This document shows positions 26,088 to 34,426 of a DNA stretch of 64,000 nucleotides, piece by piece; the stretch's first letter is position 1; each line of letters starts with the position of its first letter. The notes under the pieces are model-generated. The model was not told the DNA's origin, did not search any database, and was given only the letters and a program-made list of their open reading frames with translations. The translations under genes were made by a program, and so were the position numbers. Source of the DNA: Streptomyces sp. NBC_00461 (lineage in GTDB: Bacteria; Actinomycetota; Actinomycetes; Streptomycetales; Streptomycetaceae); contig NZ_CP107902.1 in assembly GCF_036013935.1 (NCBI RefSeq), forward strand, positions 4,869,001 to 4,933,000, written 5' to 3'.

Positions 26088-27055
26088 GCGACCGCCTCCG
26101 TCCGTGCGGTGCCGAAGCGTGCCAGCGTCCTCGCGTACGCGCGCTCGTCGTCGGTGCCGTACACCTCCGCCTCGCGTGCGATACGACGGCACAGTCCGCC
26201 CAGCACCCGACCGGGCCCCACCTCGACGAAGGCGGTGACGCCGCTGCGGGTGAGGGTGCGGACGGCCTCCGTCCAGCGGACCCGGCCGGCGAGCTGGCGG
26301 CGCAGACACGCGGCGACCTCGTCGGCGGTGGTGACGTGGTCGGCGGTGACGGTGGAGACCAGCGGGAGGCGCGGGGCGCGCAGGGTGACGCGGTCGAGCT
26401 CGGCCGCGAACTCCGCCTCGATGTCGCCCATCAGGCTGGAGTGGAAGGGCGCTCCCACGTCCAAGTTCATCGCGCGGACCGCGCCCGCCGCCTCGGCCTC
26501 GGCGCGCAGGCGTTCGACGGCGGTGCGCTGGCCGGAGACGACGACCTGGCGCGGCTCGTTGTCGTTGGCGACCTCGACCACCTCGCCGAGTTCCGTGGTG
26601 ACCCGGGCGCACAGGGCCTCCACGACGGCCAGGTCCAGGCCGAGGACCGCGGCCATGCCGCCCGGGATGCGTTCGTTGACGGCGGCCATGAGGCGGCCCC
26701 GCTGCCGTACGAGGCGCAGTGCGTCGGGCCAGTCGAGGGCGCCCGCGGCGACCAGGGCGGTGTACTCGCCGAGGCTGTGCCCGGCGACGGCGTCCGGCTC
26801 CGGTCCCTCGGCGCGCAGCACGTCCAGGGTGACGAGGCTGGTCAGGAAGACGGCCGGCTGGGTGATCGCGGTGTCGCGCAGGGCGCTGACCGGTCCTTCC
26901 CAGCACAGCGTGGACAGGGGGATGCCGAGGATGTCGTCGGCCTCCCGGTAGTAGGTGCGCAGCAGGTCGGGCCGGTCGGTGAGCAGGTGGCGTCCCATGC
27001 CGACCCGCTGCGAGCCCTGACCCGGGAAGACGAACGCGGTCGTCGTGACCGTCAT
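26084..27055 (-). CDS. fabD: malonyl-CoA:ACP acyltransferase
   Basis: The 323-residue protein has FVFPGQGSQRVGMG at the N-terminus, the nucleophile Ser94 in GHSLGE and the catalytic His205 in APFHSSLM. It loads malonyl units onto the ACP. Type II PKS clusters often lack their own acyltransferase and borrow the fatty acid one, so its presence here is notable. The stop overlaps the carboxylase start (ATGA), which couples malonyl-CoA supply to loading. The symbol names the family; a housekeeping fabD must exist elsewhere. Confidence 0.9.
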
Positions 27056-27086
27056 GGGTGCCCCGCCTTTCTCAATCGGTGGTGGT

Positions 27087-27126
27087 AGGTCGTGACCGGT
27101 GGCGATGGGTCGTGACCGGTGGCGAT
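27087..27126. repeat. 20-bp direct repeat in the fabD leader
   Basis: A GGTCGTGACCGGTGGCGAT-containing 20-bp unit occurs twice in tandem (27087-27106 and 27107-27126), flanked by further GGTGGTGG runs. It lies in the 86-bp gap between the MFS stop and the acyltransferase start. Confidence 0.6.
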
Positions 27127-27141
27127 CGGTGGTGGTGGGTG

Positions 27142-28719
27142 TCAGGGCCGGCCGGCGTCGGCCACCGGGGTCGCGTCGAGCGGGGCGCCGACCGGGGCCG
27201 GCTTCGGCTCGGCGGTGTGCGGGAGGTTGCGGACGAAGAGCAGGACGACGGCGACGGCCGCGAGCGTGACGGCGGCGGCGAACCACGCGCCGTGCTGCAG
27301 GCCCTCGGTGACGGCACGCTGCTGAACGGCGGCGATCCGCTCGGGCGACAGGGCCCCGTCGGCGGCCTGCCGCTTGATCTCGTCGGCCGCGTCGTCCGCC
27401 TGCGTGCTCATCAGGACGCCCATGATCGCGACGCCGACGGAGTTGCCGACCTGGCGGAACATCGTGCCGGCGCTCGCGGCGACGCCGATCTGGTCCTGGG
27501 GGGCGGCGGCGACCGTCAGTTCCGAGGACAGCGGCATGAGGATGCCCAGGGTCAGGCCGGTGATCAGCAACCCGGGCAGCAGGCGCGTCCAGGAACCGGC
27601 GTCGCCCGCCGGGTCGACCAGTGCGAACAGGGCGATGCCCACCGCCATGAGGCCGAAGGCCACGGCCATCGCGGCCCGCACCCCCAGCTTCGCGGCGAGG
27701 CGTCCGCCCAGCGGGGCGCCGAGGATGAGCATCAGAGTCAGCGGCAGCAGCCGTACGCCGGTCTCCAGGGCGCTCATCCCGAGCCCGTTCTGGAGGTAGA
27801 TGGAGAGGTAGAACATCACCGAGAACATCCCGGCGCCCAGCAGGAACCCGGCACAGACGCTGCCGCCGAAGGACGGGCGGCGGAACCAGGACAGGTTCAT
27901 GATGGGCGCCGACGAGCGGGCCTCCACGGCGACGAAGAGCAGCAGCAGTGCGACCGCGCCCGTGAACAGGGCGGCCTCGCGGCCCGAGGTCCAGCCCCAG
28001 GAATGCCCGTTGATGAGCGCGAGGTTGAGGCAGAACAGGGCGCCGCTCACGGTCAGCAGACCGGCCACGTCCAGCGAGGCGCGTCCTGCCGCCGGGGTGC
28101 GGCCGGGCTCGCGGATGCCGGTGGCGGCGGCGATCACGACGGCACCGATGGGCAGGTTGACCAGGAAGATCCACTCCCAGCCGGCGTGGTCCACCAGGAC
28201 GCCGCCGATCAGCGGGCCGAGGGCGGTGGCGAGACCGCCGACCGCGCCCCACAGCATGATGCCGAGCTTGCGCTGCCTGCCCTCGAACGACGAGTAGATG
28301 ATGGCGAGCGTCAGCGGCATGATCACCGCTCCGCCGATGCCTTGCACCACCCGGCCGGCGTGCAGCGTGGTGATGTGGGAAAGGCCGAAGAAGGCGTACT
28401 TCCCGGCTCCGCCGCAGATCAGCGAGCCGGCCAGGAAGACCGTGACGCCGATGGTGTAGATCCGGCGCTGCCCGTAGAGGTCGCCGAGGCGGCCTGCGGT
28501 CACGATGAAGACCGCGAGGGCCAGCATGTAGGCGTTGGCCACCCACTCCAGGTCGGAGAAGGAGGCGTCCAGGTCGGTGCCCATGGTGGGCAGCGCGACG
28601 GTGACGACGGTGACGTCGAGCAGGGCGATGAACAGGCCGAGCAGGGCGGCCACCATCGTCAGGGCCGGTTTGCCCGGCCTCTGGGTGGTATGCGCCCTTT
28701 GTACGGCATGCGTAGGCAC
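27142..28719 (-). CDS. MFS exporter, DHA2 (14-segment) family
   Basis: The 525-residue protein has about 14 membrane segments and the DHA2 signatures LLDVTVVTVALPTM (segment 1), GRLGDLYGQRRIY (motif A) and GPLIGGVLVDHAGWEWIFLVNLPIG (motif C region). This EmrB/QacA-type family exports drugs and secondary metabolites, so it probably exports the cluster product. The GTG at 28719 has GGAGTT upstream and lies 6 bp from the hydrolase stop. Confidence 0.9.
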   Translation of the reverse strand: MPTHAVQRAHTTQRPGKPALTMVAALLGLFIALLDVTVVTVALPTMGTDLDASFSDLEWVANAYMLALAVFIVTAGRLGDLYGQRRIYTIGVTVFLAGSLICGGAGKYAFFGLSHITTLHAGRVVQGIGGAVIMPLTLAIIYSSFEGRQRKLGIMLWGAVGGLATALGPLIGGVLVDHAGWEWIFLVNLPIGAVVIAAATGIREPGRTPAAGRASLDVAGLLTVSGALFCLNLALINGHSWGWTSGREAALFTGAVALLLLFVAVEARSSAPIMNLSWFRRPSFGGSVCAGFLLGAGMFSVMFYLSIYLQNGLGMSALETGVRLLPLTLMLILGAPLGGRLAAKLGVRAAMAVAFGLMAVGIALFALVDPAGDAGSWTRLLPGLLITGLTLGILMPLSSELTVAAAPQDQIGVAASAGTMFRQVGNSVGVAIMGVLMSTQADDAADEIKRQAADGALSPERIAAVQQRAVTEGLQHGAWFAAAVTLAAVAVVLLFVRNLPHTAEPKPAPVGAPLDATPVADAGRP

Positions 28720-28725
28720 GACGGG

Positions 28726-29562
28726 TCAACTCCTTTGCAGCGGTTGCGTGGTGGGGGCGTGGCCGGGTGCGGTGGTCGCGGCACGGTCCAGGAACCCGAG
28801 GACCAGCCGGGCCACTTCGTCGGGCTGGTCGGCGTGGCTGAAGTGCGACAGCCGCGGATCCAGGTGCAGTTCGGCCACGGGCAGGTCGGCCTTGAGCGCC
28901 TCGGCCCGCTCACCGGCGAGTCCGAGGTCGTGGGGAGAGCCGATGATCAGGGTGGGGATGTGGATGTCCTGCAGGGCCAGCCCGGTGGCCGCGCTGTACT
29001 GGTCGAACAGGGCGATGAAGGCCTGCGGCCCCATCCCGTCGAGCATCTTGCGCGCCATGGCGGTGAAGACGTCGGGGTCCATGGTCTGCGCCCGCGCCCC
29101 GAGGCGGGTGCGCAGCCCCATCGTCATCACGGTGGCGAAGTCGTCGCGGAACGCGTCGAAGGTCTGCCAGTCGGGCCGCATCGACGGCGGCCAGTAGAAC
29201 GGCGACAGCAGCACCAGCGCGTCCAGCTTCGGCCGGGCCCCCGCCGCGAGCCACTGCAGCACCGCGTTGGCACCCAGCGAATGCGCCACGACGACGGAGA
29301 CCGGGTCGGGCACGAGGTCGAGGCCCGCCTCCACCCACTGCGCGGCGGCGCCCCGGCTGCGCCAGCGGTAGCTGCCGCCGGTCCGCCAGGGCAGATCGAG
29401 CGGGTAGCCCCTGAGCCGTCCGGCGAGGCGTGCGGCCAGCGGGGACCAGCAGTCCCAGGCGTCCTCCAGTCCGTGCACGAAGGCGGCGGCGGGCTGGGCG
29501 GCGAAGCGGTGGACGGCGACTTCCTCGCCGTAGAGGGTGGATTCGCTGACGGGTCCGCTCAT
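28726..29562 (-). CDS. alpha/beta hydrolase (PKS-associated, single domain)
   Basis: The 278-residue protein is a probable thioesterase or esterase. The nucleophile lies in VVAHSLGAN, where the first Gly of GxSxG is Ala. The acid is in GSPHDLG and the His in LSHFSHADQP. It is clearly paralogous to the N-terminal domain at 34423-36186: both share HG.ED.W.CW.PL..RL.G, LPW..G.SY.WR and LDLVP. It overlaps the KS-like gene at 29559-30605 by ATGA. Chain release or editing is likely. Confidence 0.8.
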   Translation of the reverse strand: MSGPVSESTLYGEEVAVHRFAAQPAAAFVHGLEDAWDCWSPLAARLAGRLRGYPLDLPWRTGGSYRWRSRGAAAQWVEAGLDLVPDPVSVVVAHSLGANAVLQWLAAGARPKLDALVLLSPFYWPPSMRPDWQTFDAFRDDFATVMTMGLRTRLGARAQTMDPDVFTAMARKMLDGMGPQAFIALFDQYSAATGLALQDIHIPTLIIGSPHDLGLAGERAEALKADLPVAELHLDPRLSHFSHADQPDEVARLVLGFLDRAATTAPGHAPTTQPLQRS

Positions 29563-30605
29563 GGCGTGCCCCCGTCCCGTGCGACGCGCAGGGCGACGAG
29601 GTGCCCCTGGGGCCCGAGGGCTACGAACGCGACATCGCCGCCGGCCGGTTGACCCGCCGGGCGGGCCAGGTGCTGGGCCAGGGCGAGGATGCCGGTGGCG
29701 CCGGTCTGCGCGCCGCCCCGGGTCAGCGCCACGCCGTCGGGGACCTGGCGCCGGGCGGCCCAGCGCGCGACGGTCTCGGCGGCGTGCGTGCCGTGGTCGC
29801 CGAGGGGGACGTGGAGTCGTACGGCTGTGGGGGGCGGGTCGCCGAGGCGGTCCAGGACGGATTCCAGGACGCGCGCGGCCACCGCGGGCTCGGGCGGCAG
29901 CATGCGGTGCGCGCCGCCGGTGAGGAACCCGTGGACGAGGGCGCCGCGGTCCAGGGCCGTCGCGGCAGGTTCCAGGTGCAGCAGACAGGCGCTGCCCTCG
30001 TCGGCCTCGGGACCGCACAACTCGCCCGCGCCGTCCGGCGGGAGCCCCTCGATCGCGCCGGTGAGGACCGCGTCGGCGCGGCCGGCGCGCAGGGCACGGG
30101 CGCCGAGCAGCACCGAGGCGTAGCCGGCGGTGAGGAGGTCGACGAGGGTGACGTTGAACGCCTTGAGGCCGTAGGTGAGGGAGACCTGGCTGACCGGGAC
30201 GTTGACGGCGAAGTTGGGGCACTCGACCGGGCTGATGCCGGAGATGCCCTCGGCGAGGAGCGCGCGGTCGATGCGGTCCACGATCTCGTCCACCGCGAAG
30301 TTGGTGCCGACGACGACCCCGGTGCGCTCGGGGGCGGGCGCACCGAGGTCGTCCTGGCCCGGCAGGGCCAGCCGGGCGGCGGCGAGCGCCATCCGGGTCG
30401 CCCGCGGGAGCAGACGCCAGCCGCGGCGGCCGAGGAACTCCGCCGGATGGAAGTTGTCCAACTCCCGGATGCCGAGCGCCCCTTGGGCTTGGCCGGCCGC
30501 CCCCGTGACGGTCGGTGCCGCGGCCAGTTCCTTGGCCCCGATGCCCAGTCGGCTGACCGGGCCGATACCCGTGACCGCGACCTGTGCCGCGTGATCGGAC
30601 CTCAT
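29559..30605 (-). CDS. KS-like partner protein without active-site Cys (CLF-like, short)
   Basis: The 348-residue protein has a ketosynthase N-terminal fold (VAVTGIGPVSRLGIGAK) but ends early, without the normal second HGTGT and KxxxGH motifs. Around the usual active site it reads FNVTLVDLLTAG, so the nucleophilic Cys is absent. It resembles the gene at 36183-37082 in length and pattern. By analogy with chain-length factors it should pair with the ketosynthase encoded just upstream (30602-32002). Both ends overlap neighbours by ATGA. Confidence 0.78.
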   Translation of the reverse strand: MRSDHAAQVAVTGIGPVSRLGIGAKELAAAPTVTGAAGQAQGALGIRELDNFHPAEFLGRRGWRLLPRATRMALAAARLALPGQDDLGAPAPERTGVVVGTNFAVDEIVDRIDRALLAEGISGISPVECPNFAVNVPVSQVSLTYGLKAFNVTLVDLLTAGYASVLLGARALRAGRADAVLTGAIEGLPPDGAGELCGPEADEGSACLLHLEPAATALDRGALVHGFLTGGAHRMLPPEPAVAARVLESVLDRLGDPPPTAVRLHVPLGDHGTHAAETVARWAARRQVPDGVALTRGGAQTGATGILALAQHLARPAGQPAGGDVAFVALGPQGHLVALRVARDGGTP

Positions 30606-32002
30606 ACGCCCCCCTCCCCCCGAATGCCCGCCGCTCCCACCGCGACGGAGATGTTGTTGCCGCCGAAGGCATAGGCATTGACCAGGACCGTTTCCGCCGC
30701 CGACACCTCGGGCGCCCCGCGAACCACCCTCAGCGCGCACGCCGGGTCCAGGCGACGCAGGGTGCCCACGGGCGGCACGAGACCGTGCCGGACGACCAGG
30801 GCCGCGGTCAGGCAGGCGAAGGCACCGGCCGCTCCCCCGCTGTGTCCGAGGGACGCCTTGACGGCGGTCACCGGGACGTCGGGGGTGCGGTCGCCGAGCA
30901 CCTGCGCGGTGACGCGGCTCTCCACGGCGTCGTTGGCGGGCGTGCCGGTGCCGTGGGCGAGGACGGCGCCGATGGAGTCGGGGGCGATACCGCCCCGGTC
31001 GAGCGCGTCGTGGACGGCCCGCAGGGACTGGGTGCCCTCCGGGTCCGGCGCGGTGACATGGAAGGCGTCGCAGCTCCAGCCCGAGCTGAGCACGCGCGCG
31101 TACGGCGCCCTTCCGCGCGCCGCCGCGTGCTCGGCGGACTCCAGGACCAGGAACGCGGCGCCCTCGCCGTAGACGGTGCCCGCACGGTCGGCGTCGAACG
31201 GACGGCAGTGCTCCGGGTCGCCCGCGCCCAGGCGCAGGAACGCCCCGACGGCCGGCCGTGAGACCGCCTCGGCGCCGCCGACCAGGACCACGTCCGTCTC
31301 GCCCGCGGCGATCGCCTCCGCGCCGACGGCCACCGCGTAGGCGCCGGCCGCGCAGGCCGTGGAGATCGTCAACCCGGGCCCGTACAGGCCGAGTCGATGC
31401 GACAGCAGGCCGAGGGTGTTGTACGGGTACCAGTCGAGCCCGGTCCCCTCCCGGCGCCCGTCCCGCCGGGCCTCCAGCAGATCGCTGTCCCCGTTGCCGG
31501 TGGCCACGCACAGCCCGACGTCCGCGAGTTCGCCGGGTCCGCGTGCGCCGAGTCCGGCGTCGGCGAGCGCGTCCCGGGCGGCGGCGAGGGCGAAGGTGCT
31601 TGCTCTGCCGAGTCGTTGGGAGGCGGGGGCGTGGGAGGGGGCCGCCGGCACCGGAGCGCATGCCGCCGGAGGCGCCCCGCCACCGCTCGCCGTGCCGGGG
31701 CCCGCCAGGTCGCCGGAGGCTCCGTCGACGGCATGCGCCGCGGACGGGGCCCGGCCCCCGAAGGGCGTGCCCCCGGCCGGACCGCCCAAGGCCCGGCCGC
31801 GAACAGGCGGCGCCGCGATCCCGTCCGTGTCGGGCACGTCCTCCACCAGGTACGCGACCGCTCCCGGCATCGCGGCCCCCGGGAAGGTGAGCGGGCGTGC
31901 CGGGACCTCGCCGCGGAGCAGCCCCGTCCAGAAGGACCCAAGGTCGTGCCCCAGCGGTGAGACCACCCCCAGGCCCGTGATGACCACGTCGGGCGGCGGC
32001 AT
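30602..32002 (-). CDS. beta-ketoacyl-ACP synthase with low-complexity insertion
   Basis: The 466-residue ketosynthase has a complete catalytic set: Cys217 in STACAAG, His350 in LAHGTGT, Lys382 and His387 in KASLGHSGG. It is about 60 residues longer than usual. The extra part is a Gly/Ala/Pro-rich stretch at about 66-128 between the first strand region and ASTFALAAARDAL. It is the KS of the second [KS - Cys-less partner - hydrolase] module. The ATG at 32002 overlaps the dehydratase stop (TGATG). Confidence 0.85.
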   Translation of the reverse strand: MPPPDVVITGLGVVSPLGHDLGSFWTGLLRGEVPARPLTFPGAAMPGAVAYLVEDVPDTDGIAAPPVRGRALGGPAGGTPFGGRAPSAAHAVDGASGDLAGPGTASGGGAPPAACAPVPAAPSHAPASQRLGRASTFALAAARDALADAGLGARGPGELADVGLCVATGNGDSDLLEARRDGRREGTGLDWYPYNTLGLLSHRLGLYGPGLTISTACAAGAYAVAVGAEAIAAGETDVVLVGGAEAVSRPAVGAFLRLGAGDPEHCRPFDADRAGTVYGEGAAFLVLESAEHAAARGRAPYARVLSSGWSCDAFHVTAPDPEGTQSLRAVHDALDRGGIAPDSIGAVLAHGTGTPANDAVESRVTAQVLGDRTPDVPVTAVKASLGHSGGAAGAFACLTAALVVRHGLVPPVGTLRRLDPACALRVVRGAPEVSAAETVLVNAYAFGGNNISVAVGAAGIRGEGGV

Positions 32003-32484
32003 CAGGCGGCGCCCCAGGTCAGTTCCTCGGACGGGCGCAGGACCGCGATGGCGTAGCCGATCTCGGCGACCTGGTCGTCGCCGACGTAGGACTCGCCGCT
32101 CATGATGACGCTGCTGCCGGAGTACTGGTCGATGCGGACGACGTGGCGCAGGGTGTCCCCAGGGAACACCTCGCGGTGGAAGCGCATGTTCCGGGCGGCG
32201 GCGAGGATCGGCGCCGCCCCGGTCCGCTCGCCCTCCTTGTCCCTGACCCGCCGCATCCAGAGGATCGCGGCGCCCTGGCCCCAGGACTCCATGAGGAGCG
32301 AGGGCGGATAGGCGAAGGCCCGGTGCGGGGCGCCCGGCGCCAGGCCCTTGTAGCAGGGCTCGCTGCCGGTCACGGACTTGACGGTGACGATGCGGTCGTA
32401 CGGCTGCCACTCCACCACCCGGTCGACCAGGAGCATCGGGTGCGCGTGCGGGATCAGACCGCGGATGTCGGCGTACTCAAGCAT
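32002..32484 (-). CDS. FabZ-like beta-hydroxyacyl-ACP dehydratase
   Basis: The 160-residue single hotdog protein has LIPHAHPMLLVDRVVEW with the catalytic His and LLMESWGQGAAIL with the catalytic Glu. It is paralogous to the C-terminal half of the didomain protein at 20379-21350. It overlaps the preceding dehydratase gene by 8 bp, so the two probably form a heteromeric dehydratase. It should remove water from beta-hydroxyacyl-ACP to give the trans double bonds of a polyene. Confidence 0.86.
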   Translation of the reverse strand: MLEYADIRGLIPHAHPMLLVDRVVEWQPYDRIVTVKSVTGSEPCYKGLAPGAPHRAFAYPPSLLMESWGQGAAILWMRRVRDKEGERTGAAPILAAARNMRFHREVFPGDTLRHVVRIDQYSGSSVIMSGESYVGDDQVAEIGYAIAVLRPSEELTWGAA

Positions 32485-32923
32485 GTGACCCGCCTTCGGA
32501 GGGCGTGACCTCGAAGGTCATCCGGACCTGTGCCGCCGTGTTTCCGGCGGTGGTGCAGCGGGCCGTCGCCGCGAGCCGGCCCGGCGCCGTCGGCTCACAC
32601 GCGCAGTGCACGTCGAGCGTGTCGCCGGGCGCGAGGGCGCCGGTGAAGCGGACGGAGTCGATCGAGACGGGCCGCGCCCAGGCGTCCGCGCCCCGGGTCC
32701 GCCACAGCAGATGCAGCACCGCCTGGTAGACCGACTCGACGATGAACGCGCCCGGATAGACGGTGAACTCCGGGTAGTGGCCCTCCAGATAGGGGTCGTC
32801 GGCCGACACGAGCCGGCTCACGGACACCTCGGCCGGCGAGTGCACGGTCACCGTGTGGGCCGGGTCCACCGAGGTGGCCCGCGGGCGGGGCCCGGTCACC
32901 ACGACCGGGCCCGCCGCGTTCAC
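32477..32923 (-). CDS. FabA-like hotdog dehydratase subunit
   Basis: The 148-residue protein has EGHYPEFTVYPGAFIVESVYQAV, matching the His-containing and helix segments of FabA/FabZ hotdogs; the helix carries Glu. It is paralogous to the N-terminal half of the didomain protein at 20379-21350. It overlaps the ketoreductase gene by ATGA and the next dehydratase by 8 bp. It is probably the partner of the 32002-32484 protein in one dehydratase complex; which subunit is catalytic cannot be decided here. Confidence 0.8.
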   Translation of the reverse strand: MNAAGPVVVTGPRPRATSVDPAHTVTVHSPAEVSVSRLVSADDPYLEGHYPEFTVYPGAFIVESVYQAVLHLLWRTRGADAWARPVSIDSVRFTGALAPGDTLDVHCACEPTAPGRLAATARCTTAGNTAAQVRMTFEVTPSEGGSHA

Positions 32924-33660
32924 AGCGCGACTCCGCCGTCGATCTGGATGACCTCGCCGGTGATGTACGCGGCCCGGTCGGACACCAGGAAGGAGACCAG
33001 GTCGGCGACCTCGTCCGCGCCGCCGTACCGCTTCAGCGGGATCGACTTCAGGGCCTCGGCGCGGACCTTCTCAGGCAGCCGGTCGGTCATGTCGGTCTCG
33101 ATGAAGCCGGGCGCGACGACGTTGACGCGGATGCCGTAGGACGCGACCTCCTTGGCGAGGGACGCGCTCATGCCCTGGATGCCGGCCTTGGAGGCGGCGT
33201 AGTTGCTCTGCGTGGCGTGGCCGTAGACACCGGCGATGGACGACATGTTGACGATGACGCCCTGCTTGCGCTTCATGAAGCCGAAGCCCACGGAGCGGCA
33301 GAAGTTGAAGGTGCCGGTGAGGTTCGTGTCGATGACGGTGTGCCAGTCCTCGACCGGCATCAACACCATCGGGTTGTCCCGGACGACGCCCGCGGAGTTG
33401 ACGAGCGCGGCGACGGGTCCGAGCCGCCTGCCCGTCTCGCTCACGAACTCCTGCACGGCGTCGAAGTCGGCCACGTCGCACGGGGCGTGGTGGACCTGCG
33501 CCCCGGCCTCGCGCACCAGCTTCTCCGTCTGCGCGGCCGCGTCCGCTCCGCTGCGGTAGCAGAAGGCGATGTCGTAGCCGTCCGCCGCGAGACGTACGGC
33601 CACGGCACGTCCGATGCCGCGGGATCCGCCGGTGACGAGGGCCACCTGACGTTCGGTCAT
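32920..33660 (-). CDS. FabG-type beta-ketoacyl-ACP reductase
   Basis: The 246-residue classical SDR has the cofactor motif TGGSRGIG (about 10-17), NSAG near 88, a catalytic Ser at about 141 and the YAASK pair Tyr154/Lys158. The C-terminal ITGEVIQIDGGVAL is typical of FabG. It reduces beta-ketoacyl-ACP with NADPH. It is the only ketoreductase in the cluster, so it must serve every extension cycle. AAGGAG lies upstream of the ATG. Confidence 0.92.
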   Translation of the reverse strand: MTERQVALVTGGSRGIGRAVAVRLAADGYDIAFCYRSGADAAAQTEKLVREAGAQVHHAPCDVADFDAVQEFVSETGRRLGPVAALVNSAGVVRDNPMVLMPVEDWHTVIDTNLTGTFNFCRSVGFGFMKRKQGVIVNMSSIAGVYGHATQSNYAASKAGIQGMSASLAKEVASYGIRVNVVAPGFIETDMTDRLPEKVRAEALKSIPLKRYGGADEVADLVSFLVSDRAAYITGEVIQIDGGVAL

Positions 33661-33691
33661 GTGCCTGCTCCTTAGTGGTCGTTGGCGGCGG

Positions 33692-34426
33692 TCAGCCGCA
33701 GCCGCCCGCGGTGTCGTGGTCCATCGAGCCGCGTCGCTCGCGCAGTTCGGCGGGGATGCCGGCCAGGGGATCGGCCGCAGCGGGAGCAGCCGTTCCCGCA
33801 GGAGCCAGCGCCTCTTCGAGGGCGGCCAGGAAGCCGTCGAGCCGGTCCAGGCCCCAGAAGCGGTGCCGGCCGAACTTGAAGTACGGGACGCCGAAGACGT
33901 CGTCCTCGTAGATCCGCATGAGAGCCTCGACGCCCTGTTCGCGGATGTGCTCCTCGTCCGGCGCGGCGACCAGGAGGGCCCCGTCGAGACCGGCCTCGTC
34001 GCAGACCCGGCGCAGGATCGCGGGGTCGCAGATGTTCTCGCCGCGCTCCCAGCGGGCCGCCATCACGGCGTCGTAGTAGGCGCGATGGACGCCGAGCTCC
34101 CGGGCCTTGAACCAGGCCAGGTGGGGCAGGTCCCACCACTCGTCGCCCTTGTCGATGGGCCACTTCATCGCGTAGCCGTACGTGGCGGCGAGCCGCTTGG
34201 TGTCGTTCAGGATGTACAGGTGCTTGGCCTTGCTCATGGCCACGTAGTGGAACTCCCCGCCCGCGGCCTGCAGCGCGGCGGCGCTCTTCGCGTCCGGCTC
34301 CGAGAAGGGGATGAACTCGGCGATCTCCTGCGCGTTCGGGAAGCGCTCCTCCAGGCGCCGCAGCGCCATCCAGCTGAAGGGGCTGCGCAGGGAGAAGTAC
34401 ACGCGGGGCGGCCTGCGCGGGCTCAT
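33692..34426 (-). CDS. DsbA-family isomerase, HCCA isomerase-like
   Basis: The 244-residue protein resembles 2-hydroxychromene-2-carboxylate isomerase and the thioredoxin-fold DsbA/kappa-GST family. The N-terminus reads VYFSLRSPFSW, with Ser15 where the characterised isomerase places its thiol-activating Ser, and no CxxC. The body has the helical insertion and VFGVPYFKFGRHRFWG with a cis-Pro. HCCA isomerase changes a double-bond geometry with a thiol, so a polyene cis/trans isomerase is a reasonable role. It overlaps the hydrolase-thioesterase gene by ATGA. Confidence 0.75.
   Translation of the reverse strand: MSPRRPPRVYFSLRSPFSWMALRRLEERFPNAQEIAEFIPFSEPDAKSAAALQAAGGEFHYVAMSKAKHLYILNDTKRLAATYGYAMKWPIDKGDEWWDLPHLAWFKARELGVHRAYYDAVMAARWERGENICDPAILRRVCDEAGLDGALLVAAPDEEHIREQGVEALMRIYEDDVFGVPYFKFGRHRFWGLDRLDGFLAALEEALAPAGTAAPAAADPLAGIPAELRERRGSMDHDTAGGCG

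Noticed and set aside
27058..29652. 864-residue frame on the plus strand opposite MFS and hydrolase genes
   Set aside because: Low-complexity Arg/Gly/Gln/Glu composition typical of antisense frames; the opposite strand encodes clear family members.
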